A DNA stretch of 64,000 nt, from positions 372,001-436,000 of the forward strand of contig NZ_LKET01000068.1 in NCBI RefSeq assembly GCF_001317355.1, written 5' to 3'. Made by a program: the position numbers and the translations under genes. The notes beneath the pieces are model-generated. The model saw only the letters and a program-made list of their open reading frames with translations, was not told the origin of the DNA and did not search any database. The first letter of the stretch is position 1. Every line of letters starts with the position of its first letter. Below, piece after piece: positions 43,144 to 53,032 of this stretch. Source of the stretch: Oxobacter pfennigii. Its GTDB lineage: Bacteria; Bacillota; Clostridia; Clostridiales; Oxobacteraceae.

Positions 43144-43937
43144 GCATAAGTGTTGAAAACTTAAGCTTCGCATTTGATAAAAAGCAGGTCCTTAAAAGTA
43201 TAACCTTTAGCGCAAAACACAATGAGCTTTTATCCGTACTGGGGCCTAACGGTGTCGGGAAAAGCACAATGTTCCGCTGCATAACCAATCTTTTGAATAA
43301 CTATGAAGGATGCATAACCATAGAAGGCAAGGATATAAGACATCTTGGTATAAAGGAAATGGCGGCAATTGTTGCTTATATTCCCCAATCCAATCATCCC
43401 AGCTTCAATTTTTCGGTTTTTGATATGGTGCTCATGGGTACGGCATCACAATTTTCAGTCATATCCACTCCGGGAAGGAGGCAGCATGAGCTTGCCGAAG
43501 CTTCTTTAGAAAGGCTTGGTATTTTACATTTGAAGAACAGGGGGTTTGCTCATATAAGCGGCGGAGAACGTCAGCTGGCTTTAATTGCAAGAGCCCTTGT
43601 CCAGCAAGCAAAAATACTTATCATGGACGAACCCACTTCCAACTTGGATTATGGAAATCAGCTGAGGGTCCTTGACCAGGTAAAAGCATTGGCAGCAAAA
43701 GGCTATACTATAATACAGTCCACTCATAACCCGGACCAGACCCTGATGTTTTCCGATAAGGTACTGGCACTTTTAAATGGAGAGGTGCTGGCCTTCGGAA
43801 ATCCCGATGAAATCATTAACGAAGAGCTTATATATGAACTTTATGGCGTGAATGTGGAAATTAAGCATGTTGTTCCTGAAAATATCAGATTTTGTGTCCC
43901 GAAAAAGATATCCGGACAATTTTCAGCTATTGGCTGA
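43140..43937 (+). CDS. FecE/BtuD-family ABC ATPase
   Basis: A 265-aa ATPase with Walker A GPNGVGKST, signature ISGGERQLA and Walker B ILIMDEPTSNLD. It starts at TTG 43140, behind GGGAGGAAG, and overlaps the permease stop by 4 nt. It powers the FecCD-type permease, and the lipoprotein that delivers the ligand follows 42 nt later. Confidence 0.92.
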   Translation: MSISVENLSFAFDKKQVLKSITFSAKHNELLSVLGPNGVGKSTMFRCITNLLNNYEGCITIEGKDIRHLGIKEMAAIVAYIPQSNHPSFNFSVFDMVLMGTASQFSVISTPGRRQHELAEASLERLGILHLKNRGFAHISGGERQLALIARALVQQAKILIMDEPTSNLDYGNQLRVLDQVKALAAKGYTIIQSTHNPDQTLMFSDKVLALLNGEVLAFGNPDEIINEELIYELYGVNVEIKHVVPENIRFCVPKKISGQFSAIG

Positions 43938-43979
43938 AAAAATAAATTGACTAAAAAGTCAATACGAGGAGGAGTTTAA

Positions 43980-45095
43980 ATGAGAAAAAAATTTTTAGCA
44001 TCACTGTTAGTCTTATGTATGTTTGTTTCTTTACTGGCTGCCTGCGGCAATAAGACTGCAACAGTCACCCCTGCGCCTACCCAGGCTCCAACGCCTTCCG
44101 CTACAGGCACTCCGGCAGATGAAAATGCAAAGGTTACCTTCACAGATTCAGCCGGCCGCAAGGTGGAAGTTCCTGCAAACATAACAAGAATTGCACCATC
44201 AGGTGCCATGGCTCAAATGGTCATCTTTGCACTGGCTCCCGAAAAATTCGTAGGACTTGCCAGCAAGTGGTCCCCGGAATCCGAGCAATTCATCAATACA
44301 AAACATTACAGCCTGCCTGTTCTCGGACAGTTTTACGGCACAGGGGATTTAAACATGGAATCCATAGCTGCTGCCGATCCCCAGGTAATTATTGATATCG
44401 GCGAGAGCAAGGATACCATCGTTGAGGATATGGACGGCATCATGAATCAGGTTGGCATACCCACCATACATATAGAAGCCACCACCACTACCATGGCGGA
44501 TGCATACAGAATGTTAGGCAAGCTTTTGGGCATGGAGGAGGAGGCAGAAGTTCTGGCAAAATACTGCGATGAAGTATATAACAATACTCTCTCTATAATT
44601 GACAAAGTCGGCGAGGACAAAAAAGCCAAGCTCTTATATTGTCTGGGTGACAATGGCCTAAATGTCATAGCAAAAGGCTCCTTCCATGCAGAGATAATCA
44701 ATATCATTAGTGACAACCTTGCCGTTGTGGACGAACCTTCCTCTAAAGGAAGCGGAAATCCCGTTGATATGGAGCAAATACTTCTCTGGAATCCCGATGT
44801 TATTATATTTGCTCCGGGAAGTGCATATAAAACCGTTGCAGATGACAAAGCATGGCAAGATGTTTCTGCCATCAAAAACAAAAAGTATTACGAGGCTCCC
44901 GGTACGCCATATAACTGGATGGGCTTCCCTCCGTCTGTAAACCGCTATATGGGAATGCTCTGGCTGACAAAGATTTTGTATCCGGAAGAAGCAAAATATG
45001 ATTTATATGAAGAAACGGCAAGGTATTATAAGCTCTTCTATCACTGTGACCTCACAAAAGAGCAGTATGACAGCTTAATGGCTAATGCTCTTTAA
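43980..45095 (+). CDS. Substrate-binding lipoprotein of the cobalamin/siderophore importer
   Basis: A 371-aa lipoprotein: a signal peptide with lipobox LLAAC (Cys22), then a Thr/Pro-rich spacer, then the two-lobed periplasmic-binding fold of class III (BtuF/FhuD-like). Motifs are VTRI-like ITRIAPSGAM, AADPQVIIDIGES and LLWNPDVIIF. It should capture the ligand outside the cell and pass it to the permease. AGGAGGAG precedes the ATG. The ligand is not readable; corrinoids or iron chelates are the usual ones. Confidence 0.9.
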   Translation: MRKKFLASLLVLCMFVSLLAACGNKTATVTPAPTQAPTPSATGTPADENAKVTFTDSAGRKVEVPANITRIAPSGAMAQMVIFALAPEKFVGLASKWSPESEQFINTKHYSLPVLGQFYGTGDLNMESIAAADPQVIIDIGESKDTIVEDMDGIMNQVGIPTIHIEATTTTMADAYRMLGKLLGMEEEAEVLAKYCDEVYNNTLSIIDKVGEDKKAKLLYCLGDNGLNVIAKGSFHAEIINIISDNLAVVDEPSSKGSGNPVDMEQILLWNPDVIIFAPGSAYKTVADDKAWQDVSAIKNKKYYEAPGTPYNWMGFPPSVNRYMGMLWLTKILYPEEAKYDLYEETARYYKLFYHCDLTKEQYDSLMANAL

Positions 45096-45140
45096 GAGAA
45101 GCATACCCCTCAAATTAACCATAAATTAAGTCCGACAGAT

Positions 45141-45181
45141 AAGAAAAATCCGTGTAATTTTAACTTACACGGATTTTTCTT
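45141..45181. terminator. Bidirectional terminator
   Basis: AAGAAAAATCCGTGTAA pairs perfectly with its complement around TTTTAAC, between the convergent importer operon and the PucR-type gene. Confidence 0.9.
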
Positions 45182-45190
45182 ATATTAAAA

Positions 45191-46354
45191 CTATTTTTCA
45201 AAGTTATTCAAATACTCATGAAGCTTATAAACCAGGCATATATCCTCGCTAAACTGCAAGTCGTTGTCTTCCCGGTTCAATATAACTTTTATTTTACCCA
45301 TTCTATACCTTATGGTGTTTTCATGCTGATAAAGTTCATCGGCTGTCTTTTTATAATCTCCGCTGTTCTTCACAAAACACATCATTGTATCAAAAAGATT
45401 TCCTTTATTCAACCTGTCATATTTGAGAACAGGCTCTGCTATGCTTTCGTAATACTCTTCCAAAATAGTTCTATTGGGAATCTTCATTAAAAGCTTATAT
45501 ATTCCCATATCATCATAGGATAATGCTCTTTTGTCCATAACTTCACATATTTCATATGCTATCATAGCATTTTCTATGGCTTCTTTCAAACAATAAAGCT
45601 CATTGTAAATGCCGCTTATACCGATATGATATGATATCTTGTACAAGTCCAGGACTTCCATTATTGCTGATTTGATATTATCAACTTCACTTTCCTTCAA
45701 AACCTTATTAGAAGATGCAATAATTATTATTTTATGGTAATAGTTAAAGCAGGATAAACCGGGAGTAACGTTAAGCTTGCTTAATATGCCGTTATCGGCA
45801 TTTTGACATACTATACAAAATACAACTATATTGTTTTTAAAATTTGCATTCAGCGTATATGCAAGTTTTTTGATTTTTTCTCTGCTTTGATTTGCTGATA
45901 ATATCTGGTCGAAAACATCACATGCAGCCTGCTGGTTATACTGGGTATATATGGCTTTCGTAATATCGCTTATTATATCGGCATATGCCGTGGTTCTGCT
46001 TACGGATATTATGGGATAATCATGTTTATTTGCATAATCCAATACCATTTTAGGGATGTGCTTGTAATATCTTTCTATTATGCAAATGCCGCTTGAATTA
46101 TATTTATTATAAAGCTTAATGGTTTGCAGCAATAATTCAGGCTCATCTTTTATTGCATAAAAGCTGGTAATCAGAAATTCACCGTCAATAAAAAGCAAAT
46201 TATCTTTGCCTGTAATATCGACATCGAGGGGAAATTCCGGGCACTCCGCCACACTTACCCTTAATATTCTCCTCCTTAACCCTTTTTCTCCCGCGACAAC
46301 CCTCGCAGTTCCAAAAGACGGGAGCTTAATGGCATCTTCCACAGTGATAAACAT
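45191..46354 (-). CDS. PucR-family transcriptional regulator
   Basis: A 387-aa regulator. The N-terminal PucR domain (~1-120) begins MFITVEDAIKLPSFGTARVV and contains KDNLLFIDGEF. A degenerate GGDEF-like middle follows, then a C-terminal HTH_30 (YKKTADELYQHENTIRYRMG). It lies downstream of, and on the same strand as, the DUF917/DUF1177-AroM/dipeptide transporter genes. A strong terminator separates it from them. PucR proteins often sense purine, hydantoin or amino-acid catabolites, so control of that neighbouring operon is plausible. Confidence 0.88.
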   Translation of the reverse strand: MFITVEDAIKLPSFGTARVVAGEKGLRRRILRVSVAECPEFPLDVDITGKDNLLFIDGEFLITSFYAIKDEPELLLQTIKLYNKYNSSGICIIERYYKHIPKMVLDYANKHDYPIISVSRTTAYADIISDITKAIYTQYNQQAACDVFDQILSANQSREKIKKLAYTLNANFKNNIVVFCIVCQNADNGILSKLNVTPGLSCFNYYHKIIIIASSNKVLKESEVDNIKSAIMEVLDLYKISYHIGISGIYNELYCLKEAIENAMIAYEICEVMDKRALSYDDMGIYKLLMKIPNRTILEEYYESIAEPVLKYDRLNKGNLFDTMMCFVKNSGDYKKTADELYQHENTIRYRMGKIKVILNREDNDLQFSEDICLVYKLHEYLNNFEK

Positions 46355-46489
46355 CTCTTTCTCCCTTTCAGATATGGCTTTTAGAAATTAAAGACAGTTT
46401 CTTACTGCGCTTTGTTAAAACAATTTTATCAGCAAATAACCCTGCATGCAAGAAAAAGGGCTTATATATGGAAATAAACAATACAAAAA

Positions 46490-46543
46490 GGGCTGCTGAA
46501 TTTTGAACAACGCTCATTGCCGTTGCTCAAAATTCAGCAGCCC
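46490..46543 (-). terminator. Terminator after the DUF917 gene
   Basis: On the minus strand GGGCTGCTGAATTTTGA pairs perfectly with TCAAAATTCAGCAGCCC around 20 bases and is followed by TTTTTGTATT. Confidence 0.85.
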
Positions 46544-46552
46544 ATATTAAAT

Positions 46553-47650
46553 TTATACTACCGGTTTCCAGTCAGTGTTATACCCAAAGCTTCTGGGTCC
46601 AAAAGTTTCCAGCCCTCTTTCCGTTGTCCACTCCTTAGGGGCAGGGAGGGCATAAATAACTACATTCATATCCGTTTCAAAATAGGGATTAAGTATGGGT
46701 TCTTTCTTATCCGTATCCATTGCGCATATGAGGTCAGGGGCCGTCGCATCAAAAACGCCGTCTCTCCATGCTATTAAATTCTCATTTTTATACCAGATTT
46801 TATATTCCTGACCGGCATATTCTTCCCTTCCGGTTATTTCAACTTCACCTACCGTAAATCCCTTTTCCGTACCCCACCTGTTGGATTTAACACTCCCTTT
46901 AAAGAGTTTAACGCCCCTGCCGCTTTTAACTACGGCCTCTGCCACATCACCCTCTGCTTCCTTTGCGGCATTAAATGCCCGGCCTATTTCCCAGGCATAG
47001 GATATGGCTCCTCTTATAACCGTATTTTTAAGTACGGCAACGGTATTTAAATGATCAACAACTGCGATTGTATTCTTACTTGCTACCGCAAGAGCCCTTA
47101 CCAATTCCTCCGCCCTTATATCGTCTACTACGTTAGTTATAATTGCAGATTCCCCAAAAATATTTACAAGGGAGATAGGTTGAATAGGTATATTATTAAG
47201 GTAATAGGTGCTGTGCTGCAGTTCAGGAACCGATCTACCTGCCGGATCACCGTCTACTATATATTTCCCCGACACTGCTGCTGCCAGAAAAGCAGCGGCA
47301 GTATTGCCGCCTCCTAATTCGGTGGATATTACGGCCTTTATTTTCCTTCCCGCATGTTTTTCCATTTCTTTTAAGGCCTTGGCATGAGGAGACTCATCAA
47401 GCAAAGGCAGTCTTGCATACTTCTCCCTTTCTTCCCGGCTCTCCGGAGAAATAGCACCGCATGAATAGGGAGTAGCAACGAGATCATTATCGTCAAGCTC
47501 GTCAAAATCGACGAGTATAAATTCCTTTCCGGAATCAAAAGCAGAATAGACGCTCTGAAGGCCCTTTTCAAGGCTGCCCCCTCCTCCCGTACCGAGAATG
47601 GTACAGCCGTATAATATATCATAAAGATCTTTTCTGGCAAGTTTTATCAT
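46553..47650 (-). CDS. DUF917-family protein (hydantoinase-like)
   Basis: A 365-aa protein of DUF917, a family linked to hydantoin- or thiohydantoin-type ring chemistry. The conserved start is LYDILYGCTILGTGGGGSLEKG, followed by VISTELGGGNTAAAFLAA. It is the last gene of a long co-directional run: peptidases, dipeptide importer, DUF1177-AroM, DUF917. The substrate is unknown, but context suggests a cyclic or modified amino acid or peptide imported by the ABC system. AGGAGG precedes the ATG, 15 nt after the previous gene. Confidence 0.82.
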   Translation of the reverse strand: MIKLARKDLYDILYGCTILGTGGGGSLEKGLQSVYSAFDSGKEFILVDFDELDDNDLVATPYSCGAISPESREEREKYARLPLLDESPHAKALKEMEKHAGRKIKAVISTELGGGNTAAAFLAAAVSGKYIVDGDPAGRSVPELQHSTYYLNNIPIQPISLVNIFGESAIITNVVDDIRAEELVRALAVASKNTIAVVDHLNTVAVLKNTVIRGAISYAWEIGRAFNAAKEAEGDVAEAVVKSGRGVKLFKGSVKSNRWGTEKGFTVGEVEITGREEYAGQEYKIWYKNENLIAWRDGVFDATAPDLICAMDTDKKEPILNPYFETDMNVVIYALPAPKEWTTERGLETFGPRSFGYNTDWKPVV

Positions 47651-47665
47651 TTATTAGTCCTCCTG

Positions 47666-49270
47666 TCAAAATATTTCCTTCAATAGGCTGGCGCACAGCA
47701 TCCTGGGCAGTATAACCGGTTTATTGCTTTTTTGCAGGACCATTTCTCTCATTTCCATATCAAAGCCCATGCAATCCAGTACTATAAGGGATACTTCTTC
47801 CAAATGACCCAGTTTTTTTGCTGCTTTTTCAATATCTTCTTTGCCTCTATATGGAGAGGCTGCTTCTACTATGGGTATAAATTCTTCATAATCCATAAAG
47901 CTTCCAAATATCTGTTCCTTCTCGGGAACTATTATTCCTATATTTTTTATTTTAAGGCCTGTCAGGCAAGATTTTACAAGTTTTCCCGGCTCCACCAGCA
48001 TCCCGCCGAACTCTAAACCTGTAAAAAAGCCGGTACAAAACAGTATTACGGTCTTTATGCCTTCCTCCTCAAATTTGTTTAAAGTTTTCTGCATCTCAAT
48101 GTAGACTTCGTTTTCATCCATAATCACCGTTTCACCGGTCCTAAGCTCCGATGTCAGAACTTTGCCGCCGGTAACGGAAGTGAAGTTTTTGACTATATCC
48201 TCGTAGGAATATGGGTCCATAGCACCCTTTTCAATTACTTCGAATCCGGGTCCCAGAAAGTTTTCAATTTCTTCCATGGCGCCTTCGACGCCGGAATGGG
48301 CAATTCTTAGAACTCCAATCTTTTTCTTCTCCCCGGGAAGGATGCCAAAGGTTTTGAATCTTTTCATATCTCCGTAGAGAGACCGTAAAAGTTTGTATTC
48401 ATCTTCATCATAGAAGCTTAAGCTTCCTTTTACATAATCTTTGGCAACTTCCACACAAAATCTTGCCGCCAGTTCTATGTCGGTAAAATGGCTGGCTCCT
48501 GTAGCACATCCTGCTACAACCGCTTCCGAAGTAATTGCCACTCCCACAACCGGAGCATGGGTACTCACCGCCGGCTGGAGAATGCAGTTTATATGTGACA
48601 ATCCGTTGCCGAATGGAGTGATATCCTGAAGGGCTAGCGGGAACAAAACTGGACTTTTCCCCGTAACTCTTTCCATTGCCTTAAGCAAGTTGTCATGCGT
48701 CTTTAAAATATAACCTTCCTTTACGGTGTTTGATATGGCAAAGCCCTTACTGTTAACCATCCTATTGCCTTTTGTTGTATCCAGCGACAAAATGGCATCC
48801 ATCTCCTCATATACGGTATGCTTATTTATAGTCATATCCGATACGGGAGAGTCCATGAAGGCAACAGGGAAGTGGTCCTCCGTGGGTGCATCGGGGCATA
48901 TGTGAGTGGAAATAATGACATCACCCAAAAGTATGTCCCCCCGGTCATGCATCCTGGCAATCTTTAAACCTGCAGCCAGGGCCGCCAAAGCTCCGTCGCC
49001 GTCGGAAACAAATCCTGTAATTACAGGCCTGGCTCCCAGCCCGCCCAATGTCCCCAGTATTCCTATGGTGGGACTCGCCCCTCCCGAAGCCTTTCCGCTT
49101 TTACCGGGCACCAGTATTTTGACAAAATCCGTAACCCCTTTTTCTCCCCGGACAGTTTCTGCAGACACCTCGATATCCTTAAACCCTTTGAACAGCATGA
49201 CTATATCCTTGCCGTTGACAGAAGGGCTGTCCAGTATATCAAAAAGTTCCATTACTTCTTTTAAAAGCAA
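47666..49270 (-). CDS. DUF1177-AroM fusion protein
   Basis: A 534-aa protein. The N-terminal ~310 residues match DUF1177 (LFDILDSPSVNGKDIVMLF, DVIISTHICPDAPTEDHFPV). The C-terminal ~210 residues match the AroM family (IGVLRIAHSG near the start, LIVLDCMGFDMEMREMVLQK near the end), which is related to aspartate/hydantoin racemases. The two are usually separate neighbouring genes; here they are one reading frame. TTG 49270 is chosen because GAGGAGG lies ~8 nt upstream and it matches the family start. The next gene is DUF917. The reaction is unknown; racemisation or hydrolysis of a hydantoin-like compound is an inference. Confidence 0.8.
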   Translation of the reverse strand: MLLKEVMELFDILDSPSVNGKDIVMLFKGFKDIEVSAETVRGEKGVTDFVKILVPGKSGKASGGASPTIGILGTLGGLGARPVITGFVSDGDGALAALAAGLKIARMHDRGDILLGDVIISTHICPDAPTEDHFPVAFMDSPVSDMTINKHTVYEEMDAILSLDTTKGNRMVNSKGFAISNTVKEGYILKTHDNLLKAMERVTGKSPVLFPLALQDITPFGNGLSHINCILQPAVSTHAPVVGVAITSEAVVAGCATGASHFTDIELAARFCVEVAKDYVKGSLSFYDEDEYKLLRSLYGDMKRFKTFGILPGEKKKIGVLRIAHSGVEGAMEEIENFLGPGFEVIEKGAMDPYSYEDIVKNFTSVTGGKVLTSELRTGETVIMDENEVYIEMQKTLNKFEEEGIKTVILFCTGFFTGLEFGGMLVEPGKLVKSCLTGLKIKNIGIIVPEKEQIFGSFMDYEEFIPIVEAASPYRGKEDIEKAAKKLGHLEEVSLIVLDCMGFDMEMREMVLQKSNKPVILPRMLCASLLKEIF

Positions 49271-49284
49271 TATAATCATCCTCC

Positions 49285-51069
49285 TCATTCATATAAAAAA
49301 CATGACAGGCTGTGATTTTTGCCCTGATTTGTTATACAGGGCTCTTCCCTGCTGCACTTTTCCATAGCCCGGCTGCACCTGGTATGAAATCTGCAGCCCG
49401 GCGGAGGATTTATCGCACTGGGTACATTCCCCTCCAGTGTGACTAGTGAGTTCATTCCATTGCTGCTCAATGTGGGTATGGAGTTAAACAAGGCCTTTGT
49501 ATATGGATGCAGCGGGTTTTTAAATACCTCCCCGGCATCTCCGTATTCTACTATCTTTCCAAGGTACATTATAATTATTTTATCGGCCATATAATTTACG
49601 ACGCTTAAATCATGGGATATCAATATATTTGTAAGCCCCAGCCTTCTCCTCAAATCCTGCAAAAGCTCCAGTATCTGTGATTGGGACACTATGTCGATTG
49701 ATGAGGTAGGTTCGTCAAGCACCACAAGCCTTGGGTTTACCGCAAGGGCTCTTGCTATTGCTATCCTCTGCCTCTGGCCGCCGCTGAATTCATGGGGATA
49801 TTTAAAAGCGCTGTCTTTTGAAAGCCCTACCAGTTCCAAAAGCTCCTCAACTCTTTTGAGCAAACCTTTACCGTTGAGCCTTTCATGTACTTTTACAGGC
49901 TCGGAAATTATATCCTTAACAAGCCACCTGGGATTTAAGGACCAGTATGGATCCTGAAATACTATCTGTATATCCTTTCTCGTCTTCTTAAGCTCCCTTT
50001 TGTCCAGCTTGAATATATTCTTGCCGTCAAATATCACATCTCCCGACGTAGGTTCATACAGGTTCAATATGGTATTTACAAGAGTGGACTTTCCGCAGCC
50101 CGACTCCCCGACAATACCTACTACCTCACCTTTAAATATCTTTAAATCTATATCATCAACCGCTTTGACAAATAACTTTTCTCCTTTTTTTGATTTCCTT
50201 TTGACAGGAAAATACTTCTTTAAACTTTTTACCTCCAAAAGGACATCTTTATTTTCAAAGGCCCGGTTTGCCAAACTGCTTCCCTTTGTAACCGAGGCTA
50301 TGAGGGTTTTGGTATATTCATGGCTTGGAGCTTTAAGTATATCGCCGGCAAAACCCTGTTCCACTATTTTCCCATTGTGAAGAATACCTATTTCATCACA
50401 AAAAGCCGACACCAGGCTTAAATTGTTTGCTATAAAAAGGACTGTAACCTTCAACTTCTCCTGCAATTCTTTTAAAAGCATCAATATACTGGCCTGTATT
50501 GTGACATCAAGATTCCTTGTAGGCTCGTCGGCTATTAAAAATTCCGCTCCGCAAAGAAGAGCCATGGCTATTATTATCCTCTGCCTCTGCCCCCCGCTAA
50601 GCTGGTGGGGATATTTATTTATGATATCTTCTGCATCGGGGAGCTTGACGGTTTCAATAATCTCCAATACTTTTTCCCGTGCTTTTGATTCTCCCAATCT
50701 CTGGTTTTGCTTTACTGTCTGTATCATCTGATATCCTATTGTAAAAACAGGATTTAAGGTAGACATAGGGTCCTGAAAAATCATGGCTATCCTTTTCCCC
50801 CTGTAGTTAGCAGCCATTTCCCCATACTTTTTCTTAAGCAGATTTTCCCCATCGAAGAAAACTTCGCCGCTCTCGATCTTTCCGGGAGGACATTGAAGCA
50901 AGCCAAGTATTGTAAGGGCCAGTATAGTCTTTCCTGCCCCGCTTTCGCCTACAATACCGTATGTTTTGCCTTTATCAATGCATATATTTTCTATATCAAG
51001 TACAGTGTGTTCTTTTTCAAAGGTCCTGTATAATACCTTCAGCTTTTTTATTTCAAAATAAGCGCCCAA
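49285..51069 (-). CDS. Fused DppD-DppF-type ABC ATPase
   Basis: A 594-aa protein with two complete oligopeptide-transporter ATPase domains. Domain 1 has GESGAGKT, LSGGQRQR and FLIADEPT. Domain 2 (from ~270) has GESGCGKS, FSGGQRQR and LVVLDEPT. A C-terminal cysteine-rich oligo_HPY segment (PPGCRFHTRCSRAMEKCS) follows. It energises the two permeases upstream. It overlaps or abuts the DUF1177-AroM gene, tying import to that pathway. Confidence 0.93.
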   Translation of the reverse strand: MGAYFEIKKLKVLYRTFEKEHTVLDIENICIDKGKTYGIVGESGAGKTILALTILGLLQCPPGKIESGEVFFDGENLLKKKYGEMAANYRGKRIAMIFQDPMSTLNPVFTIGYQMIQTVKQNQRLGESKAREKVLEIIETVKLPDAEDIINKYPHQLSGGQRQRIIIAMALLCGAEFLIADEPTRNLDVTIQASILMLLKELQEKLKVTVLFIANNLSLVSAFCDEIGILHNGKIVEQGFAGDILKAPSHEYTKTLIASVTKGSSLANRAFENKDVLLEVKSLKKYFPVKRKSKKGEKLFVKAVDDIDLKIFKGEVVGIVGESGCGKSTLVNTILNLYEPTSGDVIFDGKNIFKLDKRELKKTRKDIQIVFQDPYWSLNPRWLVKDIISEPVKVHERLNGKGLLKRVEELLELVGLSKDSAFKYPHEFSGGQRQRIAIARALAVNPRLVVLDEPTSSIDIVSQSQILELLQDLRRRLGLTNILISHDLSVVNYMADKIIIMYLGKIVEYGDAGEVFKNPLHPYTKALFNSIPTLSSNGMNSLVTLEGNVPSAINPPPGCRFHTRCSRAMEKCSREEPCITNQGKNHSLSCFLYE

Positions 51070-51081
51070 CTATTCTCCCCC

Positions 51082-51978
51082 CTAATTTTTCCTGGTCTTG
51101 GGATCTAAAATCTCCCTGAAGCCGTCGCCTAGAAGATTAAAAGCAAGTACGGTAATAAATATGGCCATGCCAGGGAATATGCTGTACCACCAGGCATTAA
51201 GAAAGTAGTTCCGGCTTGTGCTTATCATAAGACCCCATTCGGGTGTAGGAGCTTGAGCACCCAGTCCCAAAAAACTCAAGGAGGATATTGTAAGGATTAC
51301 TCCGCCCATATCCATGGATGCCTGTACGATGACCGGCGATATTGTATTTGGAACAATATGGCTGAAAATTATCCTTAATTTAGATGTCCCTATTGCCTCA
51401 GCAGCCTGTACAAATTTTCTTTCCTTTAACGATACGGCCTGTCCTCTTACCAGCCTTGTATACCACGGCCACCAGGAAAGGGCAATTGCAACTATAGCAT
51501 TATTCAGGCTTGGTCCTACTATGGAAACAATGGCTATAGCCAGAAGGAGAGGAGGAAAGCTTAAGAATATATCCGTAATTCTCATTATCACCTCATCAAT
51601 CCATCCTCCGACTGAGCCTGCAACGGCCCCCAAAGGCACACCTATTAAAAGGGCAAGACCGACTGCCAGTACGGCAGTAGTAAGTGATATCCTCGTACCA
51701 TATATTACCCTGCTGAAAATATCCCTTCCTATTTCATCTGTACCAAATAAAAATTGAAAGCTGGGAGGCTGAAGCTTGTTTGAAGGGTTTACCTCCTGAT
51801 TTATATGGGTAGGGTGAGGGATAATATAGGGTGCGGCAATTGCCAGTACAAAAAGCAATACTATTATATAGAAAGCTATCATGGTGAGCTTATTTTTTTT
51901 CAGTAAATAAAATGATACCTTCATTTCCTTCAGCCTGGGCTTCAGGATTTCAGCAAAATTATTAACGATAGCAGGCAT
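51082..51978 (-). CDS. DppC-type peptide ABC permease
   Basis: A 298-aa membrane protein with about six helices and the permease EAA-like loop (EAIGTSKLRIIFSHIVPNTI). Its N-terminus has the OppC-type region with FGTDEIGRDIFSRVIYGTRI. It forms the channel with the DppB-type protein. Its start is 11 nt after the DppB-type gene. Confidence 0.92.
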   Translation of the reverse strand: MPAIVNNFAEILKPRLKEMKVSFYLLKKNKLTMIAFYIIVLLFVLAIAAPYIIPHPTHINQEVNPSNKLQPPSFQFLFGTDEIGRDIFSRVIYGTRISLTTAVLAVGLALLIGVPLGAVAGSVGGWIDEVIMRITDIFLSFPPLLLAIAIVSIVGPSLNNAIVAIALSWWPWYTRLVRGQAVSLKERKFVQAAEAIGTSKLRIIFSHIVPNTISPVIVQASMDMGGVILTISSLSFLGLGAQAPTPEWGLMISTSRNYFLNAWWYSIFPGMAIFITVLAFNLLGDGFREILDPKTRKN

Positions 51979-51989
51979 ATCGGCACCTC

Positions 51990-53000
51990 CTAATATCTGA
52001 CCCTTGGGTCAAGAGCTATCATAATATCGGCCAGCAGGTTAAGTATTACATAGCAGGCAGCGGAAAATATGGTGACGCCGATTATGGCAGGATAATCCAG
52101 TGTAGTTACCGCAGTAGATACATAGCTTCCTAAACCCGGCCAGCTGAATATTGTTTCCACCAGAAAAGTGTTTACAAGAGTATATCCCAGGGAAAGAGTA
52201 AGCACTATGGCGGTAGGTCCCAGGGTATTCTTCAAGGCATATATCCACAAAATCATGTTTTCCTTTATTCCGTATGATCTGGCTGCTGTTATATAATCTT
52301 CATTGAGCACTTCTAAAAGTGCAGACCTGGTCATTCTGGCAACCAGGCCGATAGGGTAAAGGGAAATAGTAAGGCAGGGCAGTACGTAGTGCCCTGCCGC
52401 GTCTAAAAATAATGACCAGTTTCCCGTTATAATACAGTCTATAAGCAGCATCCTCGTTACTCTGGGAATTTCATATAATATTTTCATATCTGTGCTCAGC
52501 TGTCCTCCAAGAGGCAGTATCCCCAGCTTATTATAGAAAATCAACTGGAGGAATAAGGCCACCCAGAATGTAGGAAGCGAAACGGAGCCGATGGAAAACA
52601 GCCTGCTTACATGATCCAAGGCTTTATCTTTCATATGTGCAGAATATATGCCTAGAGGAATTCCTATGATAACAGCAAACAAAAAGGCAATTAGCACCAG
52701 TTCTAAAGTGGCAGGTATAAATGCCTTAAGCTCTTTTGCCACAGGCTGATGAGTGCGCAGAGAATAGCCCAAATCGCCTTTTATACAGTTTTGCAGGTAT
52801 TTTCCAAACTGTATTATCAAGGGCTTATCCAGGCCTAAATCTGCCTTTGCCTTTGCAATCTGCTCTTGTGTGGCCCTGGGACCTGCCCATTTGGCAGCAG
52901 GGTCGGAGGGAATGACCCTGGCTATTGTGAAGGTTATCGTTATAACGCCCAGCAGCACTACCATTCCCAACATCAATCTTTTTAAAATATAAGATAGCAT
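51990..53000 (-). CDS. DppB-type peptide ABC permease
   Basis: A 336-aa membrane protein with six helices, starting MLSYILKRLMLGMVVLLGVI. It has the EAA-like loop ARSYGIKENMILWIYALKNT and the typical C-terminal VETIFSWPGLGSYV. It partners with the DppC-type permease. It follows the substrate-binding protein gene by 32 nt. Confidence 0.92.
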   Translation of the reverse strand: MLSYILKRLMLGMVVLLGVITITFTIARVIPSDPAAKWAGPRATQEQIAKAKADLGLDKPLIIQFGKYLQNCIKGDLGYSLRTHQPVAKELKAFIPATLELVLIAFLFAVIIGIPLGIYSAHMKDKALDHVSRLFSIGSVSLPTFWVALFLQLIFYNKLGILPLGGQLSTDMKILYEIPRVTRMLLIDCIITGNWSLFLDAAGHYVLPCLTISLYPIGLVARMTRSALLEVLNEDYITAARSYGIKENMILWIYALKNTLGPTAIVLTLSLGYTLVNTFLVETIFSWPGLGSYVSTAVTTLDYPAIIGVTIFSAACYVILNLLADIMIALDPRVRY

Positions 53001-53032
53001 AGCGTCCTCCTGAACTTTTTTCAGATTTTTAT

